Origin: Hyalangium versicolor
GTDB lineage: Bacteria > Myxococcota > Myxococcia > Myxococcales > Myxococcaceae
Reading direction: 5' to 3'
NCBI RefSeq assembly: GCF_020103695.1
Contig: NZ_JAHXBF010000020.1
Span: 211,571-275,570, forward strand
Length of the DNA: 64,000 nt
The notes beneath the pieces are model-generated. The model did no database searches and was not told where the DNA came from. It saw nothing but the letters and a program-made list of their open reading frames with translations. The translations under genes and the position numbers were made by a program. This document shows positions 17,304-27,000 of this stretch, one piece after another. Position 1 is the first letter of the stretch; each line of letters opens with the position of its first letter.

Positions 17304-18733
17304 TGATGAACCCCACTCGACTGCTCCGGGGTGCCTTGGGGCTGGTGGCCGCTGGGCTGCTGGCTTCCGGCTGCACCTCGTCCACCGCCGCGGGCCCCAC
17401 CGGCCCGAAGACGGTCCAGCCTGCCCCGCAGAAGAAGCCCGACGAGCCGGTATCCATCTCCAACCGCGCCAAGCTCCTCTTCGAGGACGCGGTGAAGGCG
17501 ATGGACGCCCAGAAGAAGAGCAAGGCTGTCGACTTCCCGTCTCTGGAGCGCAAGTTCAAGGCCGCCCTCGAGGCGGACCCGAACCTCGCCGAGGCCGACT
17601 ACAACCTGGGGGTGCTCGCCGAGCGCCAGGGCAAGAAGGACGAGGCCAAGGGCTGGTACCAGTCCGCGCTGAAGAAGAAGCCCTCGCTGCGCCAGGCCTC
17701 CGAGAATCTGGCCGTCATGTCGCAGAACGGCGGAGACATTCCCGCCGCCGTGGCGCTGTACCAGGACGTGCTCAAGCGCTACCCGGACGACGCGGCCAGC
17801 CGCGCGCGCCTGGCGGAGATCTACCGGCAGACTGGAGACCACGACAAGGCGATGGGTTTCGCCCGCGCGGCGCTCATGCGCGATCCACAGTCCACCACGG
17901 CCCTCAAGGTGATGATGAGGAGCTACCTGGATCGCAAGCAGCTCGCCATGGCGAAGCTGGTGGCCCTGCGCGCCATGAAGATCGACGACAACGATCCCGA
18001 GCTGCACCACACCGTCGGCCTGCTGCTCCAGCAGGAGGGCGATGCGGACGGAGCGATGCTCGAGTTCAAGCGCGCGCTCGAGGTTCGCAGTGACTACCTG
18101 CCCGCGCACATCCTCCTGGCGCAGATGTCGCTGGAGGCCGAGGACTACCCCGGTGCCGAGGATCACCTGCGGAAGATCCTCCAGGCCGGCAGCAACAACG
18201 CCGCGGCTCACCTGAACCTGGGTGTGGCCTACAAGGGCCAGGGGCAGATGGACAAGGCCATGCAGGAGTACGACGAGGCGGAGAAGCTCGATCCGAACAT
18301 GGCCGCCATCTACCTGAATCGCGCCATCATCCTGCACCGGGCCAAGGACGCTCCCGAGCGCGCCATCGAGCTGTACAAGAAGTACATCGGCATGGCGGGC
18401 GGAGATGTGGCGCTCAGCGCCGAGGCCCCCGTCTTCGGGCTGATGCGTGAGGCCGAGGCCGTCGTCCAGGCCAAATCGGACGCCAAGCGCGCCGAGGATC
18501 AGGCCAAGCAGATGGAGGCGCTCCAGAAGCAGCAGCAGGAGGAGCTCAAGAAGAACGAGGGCTCGAAGCCGGCGGGTGGAGCAGCGGCTCCCGCGGGCAA
18601 TGGTGCCGCCGCGCCCGAGGATCCCACCGGCGATCTGCCGCCTCCGGACTCCGGCGCTCCGGCTCAGAAGAACGCCCCGGCGCAGAAGAATCCAGCCAAG
18701 GCGGATCCGAACGAGCCGACGGACGAGTTCTAG
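17303..18733 (+). CDS. gltE: GltE (AglT): TPR lipoprotein of the gliding motor
   Basis: 476 residues. The lipobox LASGC, with Cys at 24, indicates an outer-membrane lipoprotein. About eight TPR units cover 50-380 (for example NLGVAYKGQGQMDKAMQEYDEA). A coiled, Gln/Lys-rich stretch (400-435) and an Ala/Pro-rich tail with PAQKNAPAQKN follow. It corresponds to AglT/GltE, the outer-membrane lipoprotein that, with GltA, B, C, H and K (not in this window), forms the outer layer of the gliding complex. The ATG shares a base with the gltD stop; the next codon is also ATG, so either may be used. Confidence 0.87.
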   Translation: MMNPTRLLRGALGLVAAGLLASGCTSSTAAGPTGPKTVQPAPQKKPDEPVSISNRAKLLFEDAVKAMDAQKKSKAVDFPSLERKFKAALEADPNLAEADYNLGVLAERQGKKDEAKGWYQSALKKKPSLRQASENLAVMSQNGGDIPAAVALYQDVLKRYPDDAASRARLAEIYRQTGDHDKAMGFARAALMRDPQSTTALKVMMRSYLDRKQLAMAKLVALRAMKIDDNDPELHHTVGLLLQQEGDADGAMLEFKRALEVRSDYLPAHILLAQMSLEAEDYPGAEDHLRKILQAGSNNAAAHLNLGVAYKGQGQMDKAMQEYDEAEKLDPNMAAIYLNRAIILHRAKDAPERAIELYKKYIGMAGGDVALSAEAPVFGLMREAEAVVQAKSDAKRAEDQAKQMEALQKQQQEELKKNEGSKPAGGAAAPAGNGAAAPEDPTGDLPPPDSGAPAQKNAPAQKNPAKADPNEPTDEF

Positions 18734-18859
18734 TCATCAGTCCGCGGTGTGGGAGCGGCTCGGGGGTAGCGGGGCCGCTCTCAATGATGCGAATCTAGGA
18801 AACCTGATTTACTGGAAGTGGTGGACGAGCGGGGCCTTCTGGCCCGCGAGGAGATGGTG

Positions 18860-19126
18860 ATGCGGAACCTCTTGATGGTGTGCGTGATGCTGACGGTGGC
18901 CCCGGCCTTTGCGCAGGATGAGGCCAAGGGTGGTGGGGGAGGCGAGGGCAATGTGCGCTACAACAAGACGCAGACCATCGACTTCGAGGACGACACCATC
19001 GAGGGCGACCTCACCAAGCCGGATGGCGAGTACGTGGAGGCGCGCAAGAAGGTGAAGCACTCCAACCTCATCCGTGTCCGCGAGGACTTCCAGGACAAGG
19101 TGATGCAGTCGGTGGGCGAGCTGTAG
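18860..19126 (+). CDS. gltF: GltF: small exported gliding-motor protein
   Basis: 88 residues with an N-terminal signal (MRNLLMVCVMLTVAPAFAQ) and a short acidic/basic mature part (TIDFEDDTIEGDLTKPDGEY). Size, position between gltE and gltG and the signal fit GltF of the Glt complex. The start at 18860 is chosen because GAGGAG at 18848-18853 lies six bases before it; the ATG at 18854 directly abuts that site. A GAGCGGC/GCCGCTC hairpin (18753-18780) in the 126-base gap after gltE has no U-run and probably does not end transcription. The gene is identified mainly by context. Confidence 0.75.
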   Translation: MRNLLMVCVMLTVAPAFAQDEAKGGGGGEGNVRYNKTQTIDFEDDTIEGDLTKPDGEYVEARKKVKHSNLIRVREDFQDKVMQSVGEL

Positions 19127-19198
19127 GCCGGAAAATTCGCGGAACCTTCCGCCACGCACGCTGTCAGTCATCACGGGAAAGTCTACCGGGAGCCGTAA

Positions 19199-21166
19199 AT
19201 GGCCGTTCCTCTGACACTCAAGGTCTTCAAGGGCGAGAGCCTTGTCAGCTCGAAGGATTTCGAGCGCGACATCATCAAGATTGGTCGTCTGTCCTCGGCG
19301 CACCTGTGCCTGGATGACGAGAAGGTCAGCCGCATCCACTCCGTCATCGAGGTGTCTCCCGACGGCTCTCTGTCGATCATCGACATGGGCAGCGTCGAGG
19401 GCACGTACGTCAACGGCAAGCGCGTCAACAAGGGCAAGGTCACCTTTGGGGACGAGATCCGCGTGGGCGGCACCACCATCAAGCTGGAGAACCCGGCCGC
19501 CGTGGCCGCGGTGAACCTGGCCGCCGCCGTGTCCAGCACGGACGTGACGACGAAGATCCAGCTGCCCGCGAGCGATGCGCCGGTGGCCGCGCAATTGGCG
19601 CAGGCCGCCGCGGCGCCGGTGCTGCCTCCCGCTCCGGTGACGGCTCCCTCCGCACCTGCCGCTCCGGTGGCCGTGGCCGCTGCCGCTGCCGCTCCGGCGA
19701 TGGATCCCTCCTTCGCATCCACCGAGCAGAACGCGGTGGTGGCGCCGGTGGCCGAGGCTCCCGTCGAGGAGGCTCCTCGCGTGCGCACGGTGCGCCGCTC
19801 GAAGGACAGCGGCCCGCTGGGCGCGTCGGTGCGCTTCATGTGGGGCGACCAGCGCGTGGGCGAGTTCTTCCTGGCCCCGGGCAAGAAGGGCTCGCTCACG
19901 GCGGGCAGCGCCGCGGGCGTGGACTTCGTCATGGGCGACGCGAAGCTGGGCAGCCCGCGCATGGAGGTGGCGCGCACGGATGGCCAGGCCTTCACTGTCT
20001 GTTTCAACGGGAAGATGAAGGGCGAGCTCATCCGCAAGGGCGAGACGCTCGAGCTCAACACCGTCATCGAGTCCGGCAAGGCCAACAGCGACGGCGGGGC
20101 CTACTCGCTGACGCTGGAGACCGAGGACTTCTTCTGGGTGGACCTGGGCGGCGTGACGATGGAGGTCGTCTTCCAGCCGACGCCCAAGCGCGTGTACGTG
20201 CCGCTGGCGGACTCGGTGGACTACCGGGTGCTCAACATCTTCCTGATGATGTTCTTCGCGGGGACGATGTTCGTCATCAGCGCGATGAACCGCAGCGGCG
20301 ACGATGAGTTCGCCGACGAGCTGAACGGCACCGACTCGCGCCTGGCCAAGCTGATCATCAAGCCGCCCGAGACGCAGAAGAACAAGTTCCTGGAGCAGCT
20401 CAACCAGCAGAAGGAGAAGAAGAAGGCGGGTGAGCAGGCGGCCAAGCAGCGCAATGAAGAAGGGCAGATGGGCAAGAAGGACAACACGCCCAAGACGCAG
20501 AACCGCACCGCGCCGCAGGGCCAGAAGGACAAGAAGGACGAGGCTCGCGCCCTGACGCAGAAGATCTTCGGCGGCGGCAAGGGTGGCGTCTCCACCATCT
20601 TCGGCAGCGCGGGCCTGGGCGGCGAGCTCAAGAGCGCCATGGGCAACATGTTCGGCGCCAAGGTGGGCAACTCGGGTGGCTTCGGCGGCCTGGGCATCAA
20701 GGGCAGCGGCGGCGGCGGTGGCGGCACGGGTGACACCATCGGCATCGGCGGCATCGGCACCAAGGGCCGTGGCGGCGGCACCAGCGCCTACGGCTCGGGA
20801 GTGGGCGTGCTCGGCGGCAAGCAGAGTGTGGACGTGGGCATCACCTCGTCCGAGCCCATGGTCATGGGCTCTCTGGACAAGGAGCTCATCCGCCAGGTCA
20901 TCCAGCGCAACCGCAGCCAGATCCGGTTCTGCTACGAGAGCCAGCTGACCAAGTACCCGAAGCTGAACGGTAAGGTGGCCGTCAAGTTCGTCATCAACGC
21001 CGAGGGCAAGGTGGTCTCCTCCGAGGTGGCCCAGTCCTCCGCGGGCAATGCCGAACTGGAGAGCTGCGTGGCCGGTCGCGTGCGCACCTGGCAGTTCCCC
21101 AAGCCCAAGGGCGGTGGCGTGGTGATCGTCACCTATCCGTTCATCTTCAAGGCTTCCGGCGAGTAA
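19199..21166 (+). CDS. gltG: GltG (PglI): FHA/TonB-type transmembrane gliding protein
   Basis: 655 residues. A cytoplasmic FHA domain (about 1-100, with GRLSSAHLCL, KVSRIHSVIEV and GTYVNGKRV) suits phospho-threonine binding. An Ala/Pro linker and a second beta-rich region (200-330) precede one transmembrane helix (about 343-363, NIFLMMFFAGTMFVISAM). A periplasmic coil (370-450) and a long Gly-rich linker follow. The last 105 residues are the TonB-like 'AgmX/PglI C-terminal domain' with paired Cys578 and Cys623. This matches PglI/GltG, which spans the inner membrane and reaches across the periplasm. The 72-base gap after gltF holds no clear promoter, and a terminator follows the gene. Confidence 0.9.
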   Translation: MAVPLTLKVFKGESLVSSKDFERDIIKIGRLSSAHLCLDDEKVSRIHSVIEVSPDGSLSIIDMGSVEGTYVNGKRVNKGKVTFGDEIRVGGTTIKLENPAAVAAVNLAAAVSSTDVTTKIQLPASDAPVAAQLAQAAAAPVLPPAPVTAPSAPAAPVAVAAAAAAPAMDPSFASTEQNAVVAPVAEAPVEEAPRVRTVRRSKDSGPLGASVRFMWGDQRVGEFFLAPGKKGSLTAGSAAGVDFVMGDAKLGSPRMEVARTDGQAFTVCFNGKMKGELIRKGETLELNTVIESGKANSDGGAYSLTLETEDFFWVDLGGVTMEVVFQPTPKRVYVPLADSVDYRVLNIFLMMFFAGTMFVISAMNRSGDDEFADELNGTDSRLAKLIIKPPETQKNKFLEQLNQQKEKKKAGEQAAKQRNEEGQMGKKDNTPKTQNRTAPQGQKDKKDEARALTQKIFGGGKGGVSTIFGSAGLGGELKSAMGNMFGAKVGNSGGFGGLGIKGSGGGGGGTGDTIGIGGIGTKGRGGGTSAYGSGVGVLGGKQSVDVGITSSEPMVMGSLDKELIRQVIQRNRSQIRFCYESQLTKYPKLNGKVAVKFVINAEGKVVSSEVAQSSAGNAELESCVAGRVRTWQFPKPKGGGVVIVTYPFIFKASGE

Positions 21167-21197
21167 CGCGGGGCGGATGAAAAATTGTAGTAAGGCA

Positions 21198-21237
21198 GCG
21201 GGCGGGCTCGGCATCGGGTCCGCCCGCGTCGCTTTTT
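21198..21237 (+). terminator. intrinsic terminator between gltG and gltH
   Basis: GCGGGCGG (21198-21205) pairs with CCGCCCGC (21220-21227) around a 14-base loop, and TTTTT follows at 21233-21237. It lies 31 bases after the gltG stop and should end or attenuate the gltD-E-F-G transcript. Confidence 0.65.
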
Positions 21238-21277
21238 AGGCGCCATCCCCGTTTGGCGCGATAACGTGAAGAACTGC

Positions 21278-21913
21278 ATGAAAGCTCTTGCGTCCCTTGC
21301 CTTGTTCAGCGTGCTCGCCGTGCCGACGCTGGCGCGTGCTCAGACTTCCTCCAAGACGGCCAACCCGGTGAAGGATCGGCCCGCCGAGACGTTCGACGAG
21401 ATCGAGCGCGGCCTGTACTTCTCCGTGCAGGGCGGGCCTTCGTTCCTTGTCAATGCTCCCGCGGATACAGGCCCGCGGCCCTTCTCCACGGGGCAGGGCG
21501 CCCAAATAGAGGTGGGCATCGACATTGGCGAGCGCCTGTCGCTGGGCTTGTTCGTGCTGGGTACCCAGAACCGGGCCGGCTCGGACTACGTCGGCAACTC
21601 GGGCGGCGCGGCCTCTGGAGACTTCTCCACGCTGGTGCCGGGCGTGACGCTGAGGGCTCACCTGGTGGGCTTCCCGGACAGCCAGGACGTCAATCGGACC
21701 TTCATCTATGCGCGAGTGGGCGCGGGCTACGCGCTCTTCTCGCCCAAACTGCTCCTTCCGGACTCCGACATTCTGGTGTTCGCCGGGCCGGGAGTGGAGT
21801 ACTACACGCGTTTGCGCCACTTCTCGGTGGGCTTCGAGGTGACAGGTAGCTACCTGGTCTCCTCGGGAACAGTTGGGTTCGCGCTCATGCCGAGCCTCAA
21901 GTACGCGTTTTAG
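21278..21913 (+). CDS. gltH: GltH: outer-membrane beta-barrel of the gliding motor
   Basis: 211 residues from the ATG at 21278 (a GTG four codons earlier, 21266, is the alternative). The signal peptide is MKALASLALFSVLAVPTLARA. The mature protein alternates aromatic and small residues in amphipathic strands (RGLYFSVQGGPSFLV, ARVGAGYALFSP, PSLKYAF) and ends in Phe, the usual outer-membrane-barrel signature. Order and type match GltH. It follows a terminator, so it probably has its own promoter in the 99-base gap, although I see no clear boxes. Confidence 0.8.
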   Translation: MKALASLALFSVLAVPTLARAQTSSKTANPVKDRPAETFDEIERGLYFSVQGGPSFLVNAPADTGPRPFSTGQGAQIEVGIDIGERLSLGLFVLGTQNRAGSDYVGNSGGAASGDFSTLVPGVTLRAHLVGFPDSQDVNRTFIYARVGAGYALFSPKLLLPDSDILVFAGPGVEYYTRLRHFSVGFEVTGSYLVSSGTVGFALMPSLKYAF

Positions 21914-21925
21914 CGGGAGACACAC

Positions 21926-23887
21926 GTGCCTCAGGAGAATGGAAGCGGTGGGCCGCGCGGCGGTGGGCGCGGCCGGGACGGGGGGCCTGGCCAGGGCCCA
22001 CGCCGTGAGGGTCCGGGTGGCTTTGGCGGTCGTGAAGGGGGCTTCGGAGGCCGCGATGGCGGCCGTGGCCGAGGCGATGGTCCTGGCCGTGGCCGCGGGG
22101 GCCGGGGACGGGACGACGAGCGGGCCAGTGGCCCGGGCCAGCGCGTCATCGTCGAGCTAGGCGTCCTCGAGAAGGCGCTGTCCAAGAACGACTTCGCGTC
22201 GCAGAAGGGGCCTCTCGAGGCCATCGTCCGCTCGCTGCGCCCCATGCGGCTCAAGTCGCTGGAGGATCTGGATCTCAACACGAAGGGTCGGCTCATCACC
22301 ACGCTGCTGCGTGTGCAGCGCCAGCCCAAGCCGCCCGCGCCCGAGGCAGCGCCTGCCGCTCCGGCCGAGGGTGCACCCGCGGGTGAGGCAGCGGCTCCGG
22401 CTCCCGAGGCGGCTCCGGCGGAGGCTGCGGCTCCTGCCGAGGGTGCGGCTCCGGCCGAGGGCGCAGCGCCTGCCGAGGGTGCGGCTCCCGCGGCTCCTGC
22501 CGAGGGCGCGGCTCCTGCGGCTCCTGCCGCGGACCCGGTGCGCGAGAAGTTCGTCGCCTATTCGGATGTGATGTTCCTGGTGGGGCAGGTCTGGCGCGCC
22601 GCGGGGGATCGCGAGCGAGCCGAGGTGGCCTTCGCTGCCAGCGGCCGTCAGCCGGGCCCCGAGGCAGAGGAGCCCGTGCGCGCCGAGGCGGAGCGCCGCG
22701 AGCGTCCCGAGCGAGGCGATCGTCCGGAACGCGGTGAGCGTCGCGAGCGCGGTGAGCGCCGTGAGCGAGGCGATCGTCCCGAGCGCGGTGAGCGTCGCGA
22801 TCGTCCGGAGCGAGGCGAGCGCCCCGAGCGGGGTGAGCGCCGCGAGCGTCCGGACCGTGGAGAGCGAGGCGAGCGTCCCGAGCGCAAGCCAGTGCCGGAG
22901 CTGACCGGTGACTGGTCCGAGCAGGCCAAGCAACTCGAGACCATGGGCCGCACGCGCGATGCGGGCCGGCTGCACGAGCGCAACAACTCCTTCACCGAGG
23001 CCATCCGGCTGTTCGAGGCGGGTGGGGACGTGAAGAGCGCGCTGCGGTGCGCCGTGGAGGGCAAGGATCTGGATGCGGCTCGACGCCTCGTGTCGGGGCT
23101 GCCCGCGGACCAGATTGCTCCCACGCTGGAGAAGGCCGGGGCGTACGAGCTCCTCATGGAGCACTACGTCGGCAAGGCGGACTTCGAGAACGTGGCGCGG
23201 CTGTACGAGCGGGCCCGGCAGTTCGACCAGGCCGCGCTCGCGTACGAGCGGGCCAACAAGCTGACCCAGGCGCGCAAGTCCTACGAGCGCGCTCGGGACA
23301 TGGCCAGCGCCAACCGCGTCCGGGGCCTCGAGGTGAAGTCCCTGGTGGAGCGTGGCGATCGGCTGGGGGCGGCGACGCTCCTGGTGGCCGCGGGCCAGAA
23401 CAAGGAGGCTGTGGAGGTGCTGAGCCCTCTGCCTCCGCCCAAGGCGTTCCACTTCATGCAGCGGCTCAAGCTCGACGAGGAGGCCAAGGCGCTGGCGAAG
23501 CGCGAGCTGGCCCGCGCCGAGGAAGAGAAGAAGCCGGCCGGGCGTGCACGGTGGCTCGAGCTGCTGGGGGAGGCGGCCGCCGCCGCGGAGGCCTGGGAGC
23601 AAGCAGGCCGCAAGGAGAAGGCGCTCCCGCTCCATGAGCAGTTGGGCAACCTGGCGCGTGCGGCACAGCTCGCCGAGGAGCTCCAACAACGGACCAAGGC
23701 CATCGAGCTCTACACGCAGCTCAATGATGCTGCGGGCTTGGAGCGGGCCAAGGCTCTCCCCGAGGCACCTCCGGCGCCTGCCCCTGGCGCTCCGAAGGAT
23801 GCTGGCTCCGACTCCGAGTCTGGCTCCGATTCTCCTGCTGAGTCTGCTTCTCCTGCCTCCTCGCCTGGGGAGCAGGAAAGTCAATAG
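21926..23887 (+). CDS. disordered RGG / Arg-Glu-repeat protein with helical-repeat domain
   Basis: 653 residues and no signal peptide, so cytoplasmic. Residues 5-70 are an RGG/GRG-rich tract like eukaryotic RNA-binding RGG boxes. After a short globular segment (75-135) come Ala-Pro-Glu repeats (PAEGAA, about 145-200), then 255-321 made almost only of Arg, Glu, Gly and Pro (RPERGE/RRERGE units). Residues 330-610 are TPR-like helical repeats (AAVRLYERARQFDQAALAYERA-type), and the tail is Ser/Asp-rich. The GTG start has GGGAGA six bases upstream. It sits 12 bases after gltH and before gltI, so it is presumably expressed with the motility genes, but no named Glt component matches it. A scaffold or condensate-forming role is only inference. 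Confidence 0.75.
   Translation: MPQENGSGGPRGGGRGRDGGPGQGPRREGPGGFGGREGGFGGRDGGRGRGDGPGRGRGGRGRDDERASGPGQRVIVELGVLEKALSKNDFASQKGPLEAIVRSLRPMRLKSLEDLDLNTKGRLITTLLRVQRQPKPPAPEAAPAAPAEGAPAGEAAAPAPEAAPAEAAAPAEGAAPAEGAAPAEGAAPAAPAEGAAPAAPAADPVREKFVAYSDVMFLVGQVWRAAGDRERAEVAFAASGRQPGPEAEEPVRAEAERRERPERGDRPERGERRERGERRERGDRPERGERRDRPERGERPERGERRERPDRGERGERPERKPVPELTGDWSEQAKQLETMGRTRDAGRLHERNNSFTEAIRLFEAGGDVKSALRCAVEGKDLDAARRLVSGLPADQIAPTLEKAGAYELLMEHYVGKADFENVARLYERARQFDQAALAYERANKLTQARKSYERARDMASANRVRGLEVKSLVERGDRLGAATLLVAAGQNKEAVEVLSPLPPPKAFHFMQRLKLDEEAKALAKRELARAEEEKKPAGRARWLELLGEAAAAAEAWEQAGRKEKALPLHEQLGNLARAAQLAEELQQRTKAIELYTQLNDAAGLERAKALPEAPPAPAPGAPKDAGSDSESGSDSPAESASPASSPGEQESQ
22696..22890 (+). 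repeat. in-frame Arg/Glu codon repeat tract
   Basis: Imperfect direct repeats of 12-18 bases (GAGCG(A/C)GG(C/T)GA-type units) encode RPERGE/RRERGE in the protein at 21926. They are coding, variable in order, and prone to length change. No spacers of constant length are present, so this is not CRISPR. Confidence 0.7.
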
Positions 23888-23889
23888 TT

Positions 23890-23910
23890 CTCGCCGGTTG
23901 GCGAGCTTTG
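23890..23910 (+). terminator. weak terminator-like hairpin before gltI
   Basis: CTCGCC-GGTT-GGCGAG (23890-23905) followed by CTTTG lies two bases after the upstream stop codon. The stem is short but perfect and the U-run is poor, so it may only partly separate gltI from gltH. Confidence 0.4.
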
Positions 23911-23915
23911 CGCGA

Positions 23916-23945
23916 TTGCCCGGGGACGCTCACGATCGCTAGAGT
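23916..23945 (+). promoter_or_regulatory. weak promoter candidate for gltI
   Basis: TTGCCC (23916-23921), an 18-base spacer and TAGAGT (23940-23945) resemble a sigma70 promoter about 58 bases before the gltI ATG. Each box has mismatches. Confidence 0.25.
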
Positions 23946-24002
23946 CGCAGGCTCTAGCGCCTCCGTGCGGTTGCGCTCCCTTTCCCGCGAGGCCCGCTCT
24001 TC

Positions 24003-27000
24003 ATGGAACCATCCTCTTCTCCGCGCCCCTCTGTGCGTGCGACCGATGACCGGTCCTTCCTCGAAAACGAGGCCACGTTGGAGAAGGCCGGTCGTGTCGA
24101 GGACCTCATCCGGCTCTACGAGAGCCGGGGTCGTGAGGTCCCTGCTCCCGAGGCCGCGCGTCTGCTCGGCCGTGCCGCGGAACTCGCCCTCGAGCGACTC
24201 CGCAATCCGAACCGCGCCGAGGAGCTGCTGCGCCGCGCGCTGTTGCTGGCGCCCGAGCCGCTCCCCGTCCTTCGAGGGCTGAAGACGCTCTACGAGGCCA
24301 AGCAGGACGCGTCCGCACTGGCCGACATGCTGGAGCGGCTGGCCGGGGCCACCACGGGCAAGGAGAGCGCTGGCTTCTTCTTGAAGGCGGCAGATCTCTA
24401 CGAGACGAAGCTCTTCCGGCGGGACCGGGCGGTGTTCTGCCTGCAGCAGGCGGCGCGAGCGGTGCCGGATCGGGCCACGTACAAGCGCCTGCGTCAGTTG
24501 TTGCTGGCCGAGGATCGCTTCCAGCCCGTCTTCGAGGCGCTGGAGCGCGAGCGCGAGGCACTGGGCCCCGAGGGCATGGCCGAGGAGTACGCGGCGGTGG
24601 CCGAGCGGCTGGTGGAGGATCCCACCGAGCACCCGCTGGCGCAGAAGGTGCTCGACGTGGCGCGCACGTTGGATGCGCAGAACGCGCGGGTGGAGAAGGC
24701 GCAGAAGTCGCTGCAGCGCTTCGAGCAGACGTGGCGCGATCGCGTGCGGATGCTGCGCAGCATGTCGCTGGAGGAGCGGGACCGGAAGAGCGCGGCGCGG
24801 CTGTCGCTGCTCGTGGCGAAGCTGTTCGCCTGGTACGAGCCGACGGCGGCGGCGAAGGTGAAGGAGGCGCTGGATCGGTGCTTCCTGCTGTGGCCGGGGA
24901 TGCCCGAGGCGCTGAACCTCATCGAGCGGCTTGCCGAGCGCAGCGGGGACTTCGCCCCGGCGATCGCCCAGTTCGAGACGATGGCCACCGAGGCCAAGGA
25001 TCGCACGGCGCAGGTGGATCTGTGGCTGCGCGTGGGCACGGGCCGGCTGACGCGGCTCAATGATCCTGCGGGAGCGCTGGCGGCCATCGAGAAGGCGGCG
25101 GCGGCGGATCCGTCGCGCGCGGACGCGGTGAACCTGGCGGCGGAGACGCTGATCGAGCAGGGCCGGGCGGCGGATGCCGTGGCGGTGCTCGAGCGGCATG
25201 CGGGCACGGTGAAGGAGCGCCAGGCGCAGGCCTCGCTGCGGATGCGGCTGGCGGAACTGTGCCTGGAGCACCTGAAGGACGGGGAGGCGGCCCGCGGACA
25301 CCTGGAGGCGGCGCTCAAGAGCGATCCGTCGAACGCGCTGGCGGCCTTCCACCTGGCGCGGCTGTTGGCGGACGCGGAGCAGTACGACGCGATGGAGCCG
25401 CTGCTGGATCTGGCCATGCTGGCGCCGCGCCCGAAGGCCGAGCGCATTGCGTTCTGCGAGGCCCTGGCGCTCACGTTCGAGGAGAGCGGGGACGCGCGGC
25501 GGGCCTTCAGCGTGCTGGCGCGAGCGTTCGTGCTGGATCCGGCCCGGCCGTTGCTGCTGGGCACGGTGGTGGAGCACGCGGAGAAGGCGCAGGCGCAGCA
25601 CGAGCTGGCGCTGGCGCTGAAGCGCGCGGTGTTGGTGGCACCGGAGCAGGTGGCGCTGGCCATCTGGCGGCAGTTGGCGCAGTTGCTCCAGGGTCCGTTG
25701 GCGGATCCCGTGGGTGCGGAGGCGGCATGGCGCGAGGTGCTGGCGCGTGCGCCGGGAGACTCGGTGGCCGAGGAGGCCGTGAAGTCGCTCAAGGCGGCGG
25801 CGGCGCTCGCGGACGATCCGCGGGTGAAGCTGGAGGGAGAGATCAGCCGCAAGGAGAACGCGAGCGCGCCTCCCGAGGAGATCGAGCCGCTGGTGCGTCA
25901 GTTGGTGACGATGGCGCCGGAGGAGCCCGGTCCGCTGCTGCGGCTCCAGGCGCTGTGCGTGTCGCTCTCGAAGTTCGAGGAGGCCGCGACGCTGGCGGGC
26001 AAGCTGTCGACGCTCGCCGAGACGCAGGTGGAGCGCAGTGACTGGAAGGCGCGGCAGGCGAAGCTCTACGCCGAGCGGTTGAACAAGCCGCAGGACGCGG
26101 CGCAGATCTTCTTGAAGCTGCTGGCGGAGAACGTCTCCACGGGCCTGGTGGTGGGCGGGCTCGAGCGGTTGGCGTCCGCGAACATCCGTACCGGGGAGAT
26201 CGCCGAGGCGCTGGCGAACCACTACGGCCGCACGGGCGATCACCAGCGGCAGGTGGCCGCGCTCCAGCAGCAGTTGGATGCGACCACGGATGCGGCGGCG
26301 CGGCAGAAGCTGTTCACGCTGCTGGCGACGATCCACGAGAAGCAGCTGGCCGACAGCCGTGCGGCGTTCGATTGCCGGGTCCGCGCGCTGCGCGAGAACC
26401 CGAAGGACGAGCTGAGCCGCACCGAGGCGCTGCGGCTGGCGCATGACTTGTCCGCGCAGGCGGAGCTGGTGCGAGTGCTGCGCCGGCTGGCGACGGAGAC
26501 CGAAGAGCTGGCGGTGGCGGTGCAGCTGCTCTCGGATTCGGCGGCGCTGGCCGAGCAGGTGGGAGCCCTGCCGGATGCCATTGACGCGCTGCAGGCGGCG
26601 CTGGGTCGAGCGCCCGATTCGCCCGAGTTGCTCCAGCGGCTGCTGCGGTTGCTGTGGCGTGCGGGGCGCGTGGCGGATGCGGAGAGCATGCTCCGCAAGC
26701 GCATCCAGACGGCGAAGGGCCCGGAGCGCTTGAAGTTGCTGCTCCAGTTGGTGGAACTCAACTCGCAGACGGGCCGCCCGGCGGAGGCGGCGGACGCACT
26801 GCACTCCGCGATCGCGAGTGGCGCCGAGGAGGGCAAGTTCCTGCCGCGGCTCGCCGAGCTGTACGAGAAGGCGGGGCGCACGAACGAGCTGAACGAGACG
26901 CTCGCGCGCATGGTGGAGCTGGCGGAGACGGCCGGAGACACCGAGAAGGTGGCGCGGCTGAAGCTCAAGCGCGCGCAGTTGCTCCAGGGAGCGCCGGGAG

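Noticed and set aside
22696..22890. A repetitive tract that might suggest a CRISPR array
   Set aside because: Repeats are in-frame codon repeats for Arg/Glu-rich protein, of irregular length and without spacers; no cas genes are near.
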